DNA of 5,143 nucleotides from NCBI GenBank assembly GCA_028871595.1, contig JAGWMT010000244.1:1-5143 (forward strand), in the 5' to 3' direction. The DNA is from Elusimicrobiota bacterium. GTDB lineage: Bacteria; Elusimicrobiota; Elusimicrobia; UBA1565; UBA9628. Of this stretch, positions 1-5,143 are shown one piece after another; position 1 is the stretch's first letter, and every line of letters begins with the position of its first letter. The translations under genes and the position numbers were made by a program. Below the pieces are notes generated by a model. It ran no database searches. It was not told where the DNA came from and saw nothing but the letters and a program-made list of their open reading frames with translations.

Positions 1-1557
1 CGTGTACGACACCCGCGCGCCGCCCTCCGGCTTCGGCCGGCCGCGGCGCTGATGGTAGAGCACGGCCGTGCTGCCGTCGGGCAAGGGCCAATTCCCGATC
101 GCCTCGTACGCGGAGGGAAACCAGCCGTCGGGATTGGCCAGGGCCTTCGCCGCCGCCGGCAGCTCGCCGATCTTGTCGTCGGGACCGAGGCGTCCCTGCT
201 TGATCAGCACGAACTCGGACAATTCGGTCAGGCGGGCCGCATCGACCCCGCGGGTCAGCGCGTGCGGAAGCTTCAACTGGCGCTGGATCCAATGAAACGT
301 CTTCGGATTGAAGTATTCGTCGTTCGCGATGAACGCCACCGACGCCACCGGCGCCGCCGGCTCCCGCGCGGACTCGATCTTCGCCAGGATATCCGGAATA
401 TGCCAATCCGCGCGCGCGGGAGGGCGGTTCTGAAGCAAGGTCATCGGCACCAGCGGGGTCGGAATCTGAAACGGTCCGGCCAGCCCGAAGAAGAAATTCA
501 GCGCGCAGAGAAGCTGGAACGCCGTCACGCTCCAGGTCACTGAGGGCGGCCAGGTGGCCGCCATCGCCAAGCCCAACGGAACCAGGCCCGGGAATAGGAA
601 GCGCATCTGGCGATCGGGAACGATGGTCCAGAAGATATAGGTGCAGGCCACCCAATAGCCCAGGATCCACGCGTTCTCCCGCCGCCGCGCGTACTGGGGC
701 GCCAACAGGCTGATGAATCCCAGCGCCCAGAGCGGCGGGCCCACCTCGCCGGCCGACAGGACCAGATACCGCCCCCATGCTCCGAGCGTGGTGAACGACG
801 CGCCGCCGTCGGCCCAACCCTGCGCCAGCCATGCGGGGATGGACGTCCAATGCGAGGCGTACCAAGGGAGGAAGAGCGCGATTCCCAGCGTCGCCGACGC
901 CAGGACCTTGAGGCGGGACTGACGGTCGCCCAGGGCGCGCGCCGCGATCACGAAGGCCGGAATCATGTAGCTGAGGTAGCTCCATTTATGGAGCATGCCC
1001 ACGCCGAACAGCGCGCCGAAGGCCAGCGAAGGAACCCAGACGGCGAACCCGTCGCACTCGATGAGGGCCCAATAGCCCGCCGCGACCAGCGCCACAAGGG
1101 ACAAATCCGGAAGCTGGGTCGTCAGGAGGCTCTGAAGCCCCGGCGCCGCGCAGAAGGCCAAGGTCGCGGCCAATGCACGGGAGTCGGGCAGGAAGCTCCA
1201 GGAAATCCCGAACAAGGACAGGGCCAGCAGGGCCATATAGCCCCAGTTGACCCATAGGGCCGCGTGCGCCGGGTCCTTGGCGTCCATGGCGCCGCCCATC
1301 AGCCAGTAGTAGGCGGGCGGATACGGAGGCATCCCCGGCTTGGGGGTCATGGACCAGAATTGTCCCGCGGCCTTGGCCTCGTGATAATCCTGCGCGAGCT
1401 CCATCTGGGTGGACTGTTCCCAGGACGGCGGGCGCGTGTCCACGCGCACGTAATGGCGCAGAAGAAGGGCTTCCACGGCCAAAAAGGCCGCCAGCCCGAT
1501 CAAGCTGAGAACGAGGGATTTACGCGAGGGGCGCAACTGGGGCGCGAACTCGTTCAT
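1..1557 (-). CDS. GT-C fold membrane glycosyltransferase (ArnT/PMT-like), 3' end outside window
   Basis: I translated this frame by hand. It is open for 519 codons from the ATG at 1557 to the left edge, so the C-terminus is missing. An in-frame TAG five codons upstream of the ATG makes this the first possible ATG. About ten hydrophobic segments are visible, roughly at residues 14-33, 101-122, 127-146, 150-166, 172-190, 193-209, 216-233, 264-286, 297-313, 320-336 and 339-361. A soluble domain follows from about residue 380. Features typical of GT-C enzymes are an acidic loop after the first membrane segment (E47, E53, D57), PPYPPAYYWL (77-86), LPDLSL (149-154), FLPWY (229-233) and a late arginine-proline motif, RQMRFLFPGLVP (316-327), like the RYxLPxxP region of ArnT relatives. 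Such enzymes move a sugar from a polyprenyl phosphate donor onto lipid, glycan or protein on the outer face of the inner membrane. Donor and acceptor are unknown. It diverges from an NDP-sugar operon, which fits cell-surface glycan synthesis. The family is fairly secure; the substrate is not. Confidence 0.85.
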   Translation of the reverse strand, partial: MNEFAPQLRPSRKSLVLSLIGLAAFLAVEALLLRHYVRVDTRPPSWEQSTQMELAQDYHEAKAAGQFWSMTPKPGMPPYPPAYYWLMGGAMDAKDPAHAALWVNWGYMALLALSLFGISWSFLPDSRALAATLAFCAAPGLQSLLTTQLPDLSLVALVAAGYWALIECDGFAVWVPSLAFGALFGVGMLHKWSYLSYMIPAFVIAARALGDRQSRLKVLASATLGIALFLPWYASHWTSIPAWLAQGWADGGASFTTLGAWGRYLVLSAGEVGPPLWALGFISLLAPQYARRRENAWILGYWVACTYIFWTIVPDRQMRFLFPGLVPLGLAMAATWPPSVTWSVTAFQLLCALNFFFGLAGPFQIPTPLVPMTLLQNRPPARADWHIPDILAKIESAREPAAPVASVAFIANDEYFNPKTFHWIQRQLKLPHALTRGVDAARLTELSEFVLIKQGRLGPDDKIGELPAAAKALANPDGWFPSAYEAIGNWPLPDGSTAVLYHQRRGRPKPEGGARVSYT

Positions 1558-1601
1558 CGAAGCGGTTCCATCCTAGTATATTTTTGTAGAATTCCGCCCA
1601 G
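1558..1601. promoter_or_regulatory. Divergent intergenic region with candidate back-to-back promoters
   Basis: This 44-base gap separates two divergent start codons and holds an AT-rich core (about 1574-1593) in otherwise GC-rich DNA. On the plus strand TATATT (1577-1582) is one mismatch from the -10 consensus. On the minus strand TATACT (complement of 1575-1580) is also one mismatch away. The two overlap, so the two promoters could compete. Neither has a convincing -35 at the usual distance; the plus-strand one would fall inside the divergent gene around 1553-1559. Predicted leaders are only 10-15 bases. No strong Shine-Dalgarno precedes the plus-strand ATG at 1602; the minus-strand ATG has a weak GGA about nine bases upstream. 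The boxes are seen by eye and promoter activity is inferred. Confidence 0.4.
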
Positions 1602-2624
1602 ATGAAAGCCGCGATCTTGATCGGCGGACAGGGCACCCGGTTGCGCCCTTTCACGCTCGAATCCCCCAAGCCGCTCCTGCCGGTCCTTAACCGCCCATTC
1701 CTTGAATATCAATTCCGCGTCCTGCGCGCGCACGGCGTGCGCGAGGCCGTTCTTTGCACGTCGTACCGGGCCGAGGATTTCCGCCGCGCCTTCGGCGACG
1801 GACGCCGGCTGGGCCTGAAGCTGCGGTACGTCCGCGAGACCATCCCGCTGGGCACCGGCGGCGCCCTCAAGAACGCCGAGAAATTCCTGACCGGCGGCAC
1901 GTCGCTGGTCCTCAACGGGGACGTCCTCAACGCTTTCGACATCAGGGCCTTCCTCCGTTTCCACCACGCCCGCCGCGCCGAGATCTCGATCGCCCTCTCG
2001 CGCGTGAAGGATCCGACGATGTACGGCCTGGTCCTCACCGACGAGAAAGGCTACGTGCGGCGGTTCCTGGAAAAGCCGTCGTGGGACGAGGTCGAGACCA
2101 ACACGATCAACGCCGGCGCCTACCTGTTCGAGCCGTCGGTGTTCGCGCACCTCCCCCCCGGCAAGACCTATTCCCTGGAACGCGGCCTGTTTCCGGAGCG
2201 GCTGGCCAAGGGCGCCAAGCTGGGCGGCTGGGTCGCGCCCGGCTATTGGATCGACATCGGCACCGTGGAGAAATACCTCCAGGTGCATCTCGACATCATG
2301 GAGGGCCGCACGCCTTTCCGCGGCGGCGACGGCGCGCGCGCCCTCAAGGGCATCGTCGGCGCGAAAGTCGCGGGCGGGCGCGGCGTGAAGGTCGCCCCTT
2401 TCGCGCGCTTCTCGGGTTCGGTCAGCCTGGGACGCGGCGTCTCCATCGGCCGGGGGGCGCAACTGTCGGACTGCGTCGTCTTGGACGGCGCCGTGATCGG
2501 CGACGGGGCGCGCCTGGAGCGCTGCATCGTGGGCGCGCACGCGCGCGTCGGCACCCACGCGACCTTGGGCCCGGGCGCGGCCCTGGCCGGCGGCTCGCGC
2601 GTCGGGGACTACAGCCAGCTTTGA
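1602..2624 (+). CDS. Sugar-1-phosphate nucleotidyltransferase with C-terminal left-handed beta-helix (GDP-mannose pyrophosphorylase-like)
   Basis: This 340-residue protein is predicted to join a sugar 1-phosphate to an NTP, releasing pyrophosphate, in the cytoplasm. The N-terminal Rossmann-like domain (about 1-230) has the nucleotide-binding signature GGQGTRLRP (8-16), PKPLLPV (22-28) with its conserved lysine, LGTGGAL (83-89), and NGD (105-107) with the metal-binding aspartate. It also has FLEKPSW (155-161) in the sugar-binding region, INAGAYLFE (169-177) and YWIDIGT (215-221) with the second metal aspartate. From about 255 to 340 there are hexapeptide-type repeats of a left-handed beta-helix, as in GDP-mannose and ADP-glucose pyrophosphorylases. 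The start is well fixed: an in-frame TAG lies five codons upstream and the signature begins at once (MKAAILIGG). It is first in a three-gene operon, 33 bases before a phosphohexomutase and in the same frame as it. The FxEKP motif and the neighbour favour mannose-1-phosphate with GTP. A glucose- or heptose-1-phosphate transferase is possible; LGTGGA is also common in heptose-1-phosphate guanylyltransferases. Confidence 0.93.
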   Translation: MKAAILIGGQGTRLRPFTLESPKPLLPVLNRPFLEYQFRVLRAHGVREAVLCTSYRAEDFRRAFGDGRRLGLKLRYVRETIPLGTGGALKNAEKFLTGGTSLVLNGDVLNAFDIRAFLRFHHARRAEISIALSRVKDPTMYGLVLTDEKGYVRRFLEKPSWDEVETNTINAGAYLFEPSVFAHLPPGKTYSLERGLFPERLAKGAKLGGWVAPGYWIDIGTVEKYLQVHLDIMEGRTPFRGGDGARALKGIVGAKVAGGRGVKVAPFARFSGSVSLGRGVSIGRGAQLSDCVVLDGAVIGDGARLERCIVGAHARVGTHATLGPGAALAGGSRVGDYSQL

Positions 2625-2644
2625 CTTTATCAGACGGGATTACC

Positions 2645-2650
2645 GGGAGA
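2645..2650 (+). promoter_or_regulatory. Ribosome binding site of the phosphohexomutase gene
   Basis: GGGAGA ends seven bases before the ATG at 2658, a good Shine-Dalgarno position. It supports this start, and it shows that the mutase can be translated independently although its frame is continuous with the upstream gene apart from one stop codon. Confidence 0.65.
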
Positions 2651-2657
2651 TAGCGAC

Positions 2658-4079
2658 ATGGATCCGATCAAATTCGGCACCGACGGCTGGCGCGGCATCA
2701 TCGCGCGCGACTTCACCTTTCAGAACGTGCGGCGCGCGGCCCAGGCCATCGCCGACTACGTAAAGGAGGACCAGACCAAGAACGTGCGCAAGAAGACGCC
2801 GCTCTCCGGCCCGATGGTGGTGGGCTACGACAAGCGCTTCCAGTCCGACGTCTTCGCCCGCGAAATCGCCAAGGTGCTGGAGGCCAACCACCTCAACCCG
2901 ACCTTGATGGCCGAAAGCCTGCCGACGCCCGCGGTCAGCTTCATGACGCACAAGCTCGGCGGAGTGGGCGTGATGGTCACCGCCAGCCACAATCCCCCTC
3001 AGTACAACGGGATCAAGATCAAGATCGACGGCCGGGCCGCCCTGGAGAACGTCACCCAAGGCGTCGAAACCTGGGTGGACCGGACCGCGCCGACCCGCGC
3101 CGCCGAGATCAAGACCAAGTCCTTCCGCGACGTCTACCTCGCGTACCTGAAGAGCCGGGTGGACACGGGCAAGATCAAGGCCAAGCTCAAGCGCGCCGTG
3201 GTCATCGACTACATGCACGGGGCGGGCTCGGGCCTCATGCCGGATCTCCTGCCCAGCAAGCATCTGGTGGAGATCCGCGCGTCCCACGATCCGCTGTTCG
3301 GCGGCGTCCACCCGGAGCCCATCGAGCAGTACCTGGGCGCCCTGTCCGAGGCCGTCAAGAAGAACAAGGCCCTGATCGGCTTGGCCGTGGACGGGGACGC
3401 GGACCGCTTCGGCTTGGTGGACGAGAACGGCAGGTACCTGACGCCGTGCCAGGTCTTCCCGATGCTCTGTCTGTACCTGATCGAGCACAAGAAGTTCACG
3501 GGCAAGATCGTGCAGTCGGTTTCCCTGGGCTACCTGGTGGAACGCATCTGCAAGGAGAAGAACATCCCCTTCGAGCAGCTCCCCGTCGGCTTCAAGCACG
3601 TGGCCGAACGCCTGGCGCAGGGCGAGGCCATGATCGCCGGCGAGGAGTCGGGCGGCTACGCGTGGAAGGGCGTGATCGCCGAGCGCGACGGCCTGCTGAC
3701 CGCGCTTTTGTTCCTGGAGATGTGCACGACGCTGGGCAAGACGCCGTCGCAGATCTGGAAGGAGATCGAGACGAAGTACGGCGCGTCGTTCTACAAGCGC
3801 ATCGACTACCGCATCCACCGCCCCATCGCCGACAAGGCGGTGTGGACCACCAAGCTGATCAAGAAGCTCCCCAAGAAGATCTTGAACACGCCCATCAAGG
3901 AGCTGATCCAGACCGACGGCCTCAAGATCGTCCTGGAAGACGGCCATTGGCTGCTGATGCGCCCGTCGGGCACCGAGCCCTTGATGCGCGTGTACGCCGA
4001 GAGCGACAAGGCCGAGCGCACCCAGGGCCTGTTGGACGTGGCCAAGAAGTGGGTGGCGCCCAGCATCGGGACGCACTGA
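2658..4079 (+). CDS. Alpha-D-phosphohexomutase (phosphoglucomutase/phosphomannomutase family)
   Basis: This 473-residue cytoplasmic enzyme is predicted to interconvert hexose 6-phosphate and hexose 1-phosphate through a phosphoserine and a bisphosphate intermediate. All four family domains are present. Domain I opens with KFGTDGWRGI (5-14) and holds the catalytic loop TASHNPPQYNGIK (108-120) with Ser110 as the predicted phosphoserine. Domain II has the metal loop DGDADRFG (245-252), with three aspartates for magnesium. Domain III has VGFKHV (310-315) and the sugar-recognition loop GEESGGY (328-334). Domain IV has the phosphate-binding loop RPSGTEP (435-441). No key residue is missing and the length is normal. 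The start is supported by GGGAGA upstream and by the N-terminal motif. The gene ends one base before the next ATG and sits between two nucleotidyltransferases that would consume its product. Glucose versus mannose preference cannot be decided: the GEESGGY loop does not match the GEMSGH of AlgC-type PMM/PGM or the GEQSGH of GlmM, so phosphoglucosamine mutase is unlikely. Confidence 0.95.
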   Translation: MDPIKFGTDGWRGIIARDFTFQNVRRAAQAIADYVKEDQTKNVRKKTPLSGPMVVGYDKRFQSDVFAREIAKVLEANHLNPTLMAESLPTPAVSFMTHKLGGVGVMVTASHNPPQYNGIKIKIDGRAALENVTQGVETWVDRTAPTRAAEIKTKSFRDVYLAYLKSRVDTGKIKAKLKRAVVIDYMHGAGSGLMPDLLPSKHLVEIRASHDPLFGGVHPEPIEQYLGALSEAVKKNKALIGLAVDGDADRFGLVDENGRYLTPCQVFPMLCLYLIEHKKFTGKIVQSVSLGYLVERICKEKNIPFEQLPVGFKHVAERLAQGEAMIAGEESGGYAWKGVIAERDGLLTALLFLEMCTTLGKTPSQIWKEIETKYGASFYKRIDYRIHRPIADKAVWTTKLIKKLPKKILNTPIKELIQTDGLKIVLEDGHWLLMRPSGTEPLMRVYAESDKAERTQGLLDVAKKWVAPSIGTH

Positions 4080-4083
4080 CATG
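4068..4083 (+). promoter_or_regulatory. Translational coupling junction between mutase and second nucleotidyltransferase
   Basis: The mutase stop TGA (4077-4079) and the next ATG (4081-4083) are separated by one base. The only Shine-Dalgarno-like element is a weak GGGA at 4068-4071, inside the upstream gene and nine bases before the ATG. This arrangement suggests that ribosomes finishing the mutase restart on the next gene, keeping the two proteins in proportion. Coupling is inferred from spacing. Confidence 0.5.
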
Positions 4084-5130
4084 TTTCCCAAGAAGGCCAT
4101 GCTGCTGGCGGCGGGCGCGGGCACGCGCCTGCGGCCGCTGACCTTCGAGACGCCCAAGCCCATGGTGCCGGTCGTCAACCGCCCGGTGATCCACCACGTT
4201 CTGGACAACCTGCTCAAGCACGGCGTGGAAGAGGTGATGGTCAATCTCCACTCCATGCCCGAGCAGGTGCGCGGCTATTGCGGCGACGGCTCGCGCTGGA
4301 GCATGAAGGTCCATTATTCGCTCGAGCCCAAGCTGATGGGCACGGCCGGTTCGATCAAGCTCAAAAAGGCCGAGAACTTCCTGAAGGACGGCCCTTTCTT
4401 CGTCATGTCCGGCGACGGCCTCTCCGACATCGACCTGACGGCGATGTACGCGTTCCACCGGAAACGCGGCTCCATCGCCACCATGGCGATCAAGGCCATC
4501 GACTCCCGCTTCGAGTACGGCGTGACCATGACCGACGCCTCTCAACGCATCAAGGGATTCCTGGAAAAGCCCTCCTGGGGCGACGTGTTCTCGAACAAGG
4601 TCAACACGGGCATCTACCTGTTCGAGCCCGAGGTCCTGAAGCTGATCCCGAAGGGGAAGGCCTACGATTTCGGGCACGAGCTGTGGCCCAAGCTGTTGAA
4701 GATGAAGAAGCCCATCTACGCGTACGAGACGGACTCCTACTGGTGCGACGTGGGCAACCTCACCGAGTACCGCCGCTGTCAGATCGACTGCCTGGACCGC
4801 AAGGCGAAGATCAACATCCCCGGTGTCGAGATCCGCAAGGGCGTCTGGGTGCAGGAAGGCACCATCGTGGACCTGAAGGCGAAGATGATCCCGCCTGTCG
4901 TCATCGGCAAAGGCGGCCGCGTGGCCGCCGGAGCGACCGTGGGCCCGCACTCCGTCATCGGCGACCGCGCCAACATCGGCGCCGGCGCGAACCTGGAGCG
5001 CTGCATCCTTTTCGACAACGTCACCGTCGGCGAGGGCGTCCAGCTCAACAACTGCATCATCGGGCCCAACGGCAACGTGAAGGAGAACATCTCCGTGTTC
5101 GAGGCCGCCGTTCTCAATATCCGGCAGTGA
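4081..5130 (+). CDS. Second NDP-sugar pyrophosphorylase with beta-helix domain (GDP-mannose pyrophosphorylase-like)
   Basis: This 349-residue protein is a paralogue of the gene at 1602-2624 and is predicted to make an NDP-sugar from a sugar 1-phosphate and an NTP. The catalytic domain (about 1-235) has AAGAGTRLRPLT (10-21), PKPMVPV (25-31), LMGTAGS (85-91), SGDGLSDID (110-118) with the metal aspartate D112, FLEKPSW (160-166), VNTGIYLFEP (174-183) and YWCDVGN (220-226) with D223. The C-terminal part (about 245-340) carries left-handed beta-helix hexapeptides such as VVIGKG and SVIGDR. The YWCDVGN stretch and the EIRKGVWV region after it recall the nucleotidyltransferase half of the bifunctional GDP-mannose pyrophosphorylase/phosphomutase proteins of cyanobacteria and others. 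Here the mutase is a separate gene one base upstream. Start: the ATG at 4081 is preferred; an internal ATG at 4099 is possible, but its AGAAGG lies only two bases away. All active-site motifs look intact, so a purely regulatory role is not indicated. The exact nucleotide and sugar are uncertain. Confidence 0.93.
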   Translation: MFPKKAMLLAAGAGTRLRPLTFETPKPMVPVVNRPVIHHVLDNLLKHGVEEVMVNLHSMPEQVRGYCGDGSRWSMKVHYSLEPKLMGTAGSIKLKKAENFLKDGPFFVMSGDGLSDIDLTAMYAFHRKRGSIATMAIKAIDSRFEYGVTMTDASQRIKGFLEKPSWGDVFSNKVNTGIYLFEPEVLKLIPKGKAYDFGHELWPKLLKMKKPIYAYETDSYWCDVGNLTEYRRCQIDCLDRKAKINIPGVEIRKGVWVQEGTIVDLKAKMIPPVVIGKGGRVAAGATVGPHSVIGDRANIGAGANLERCILFDNVTVGEGVQLNNCIIGPNGNVKENISVFEAAVLNIRQ

Positions 5131-5143
5131 ACCTCGCCTCCTT

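Noticed and set aside
52..1605. Several plus-strand open frames (52-543, 713-922, 850-1257, 1264-1605).
   Set aside because: They are arginine-rich shadow translations lying opposite the membrane glycosyltransferase, whose hydrophobic segments and motifs make the minus strand the coding one.
1554..2558. A 334-codon minus-strand frame opposite the first nucleotidyltransferase, overlapping the start of the divergent gene.
   Set aside because: It is rich in A, R, D, G and E and matches no family I know. It mirrors codons of the well-supported plus-strand gene and would run through the divergent promoter region.
1754..2653. A 299-codon plus-strand frame inside the first nucleotidyltransferase gene.
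   Set aside because: It is an out-of-frame reading dominated by R, P, G and H, a typical result of shifting a GC-rich gene by one base.
2625..2657. A possible terminator or internal promoter between the first nucleotidyltransferase and the mutase.
   Set aside because: There is no GC-rich hairpin followed by a T-run, and no paired -35/-10 boxes. The 33 bases hold only the ribosome binding site of the mutase.
2640..4256. A 538-codon open frame on the minus strand opposite the mutase gene.
   Set aside because: It lies antisense to a gene with every family motif, its translation is a low-complexity mix rich in L, V, H, D, G and R with no recognisable domain, and such long antisense frames are expected from strong GC bias at third codon positions.
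3922..4950. A 342-codon minus-strand frame opposite the mutase end and the second nucleotidyltransferase.
   Set aside because: It has the same antisense composition artefact, with no domain or ribosome binding site, and overlaps two convincing genes.
5131..5143. CCTCCTT at the right edge, which reads AAGGAGG on the minus strand and could be a Shine-Dalgarno for a minus-strand gene.
   Set aside because: No ATG or GTG follows at a suitable distance on the minus strand, and the sequence there is the end of the second nucleotidyltransferase. Probably chance.

Overview
The window is clearly GC-rich, with strongly GC-biased third codon positions, and is densely coding, as expected of a bacterium. 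Nothing in it fixes the phylum: there is no rRNA, tRNA or lineage-specific marker. The long open frames on the wrong strand are a by-product of this base composition.

Layout. Positions 1-1557 (minus strand) hold a membrane protein of the GT-C type. It resembles the ArnT/PMT-like glycosyltransferases that use a polyprenyl-phosphate sugar. Its start is inside the window and its C-terminus runs off the left edge. Positions 1558-1601 are a 44-base, AT-rich divergent gap that must hold the start signals for both directions. From 1602 to 5130 (plus strand) three genes follow each other closely. They are a sugar-1-phosphate nucleotidyltransferase (1602-2624), an alpha-D-phosphohexomutase (2658-4079) and a second, paralogous nucleotidyltransferase (4081-5130). 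Gaps are 33 bases and 1 base, so they are very probably one operon. The last 13 bases (5131-5143) are too short to interpret.

How the genes fit together. The mutase would convert a hexose-6-phosphate to the hexose-1-phosphate. The two nucleotidyltransferases would activate hexose-1-phosphates with an NTP to give NDP-sugars, GDP-mannose being the most likely product for at least one of them. The divergent GT-C enzyme would use a lipid-linked sugar that could ultimately derive from such an NDP-sugar. This link is inferred from position and chemistry. The exact sugar and nucleotide cannot be read from the sequence.

Most notable. The first nucleotidyltransferase and the mutase lie in the same reading frame, separated by one TGA and 11 sense codons. 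This is a near-fusion with the domain order of the natural nucleotidyltransferase-phosphomutase fusion enzymes. The operon also carries two nucleotidyltransferases, both with apparently complete active sites, around a single mutase. I see no mobile element, CRISPR array, RNA gene or clear terminator. The families are familiar and I do not see a wholly new system here.
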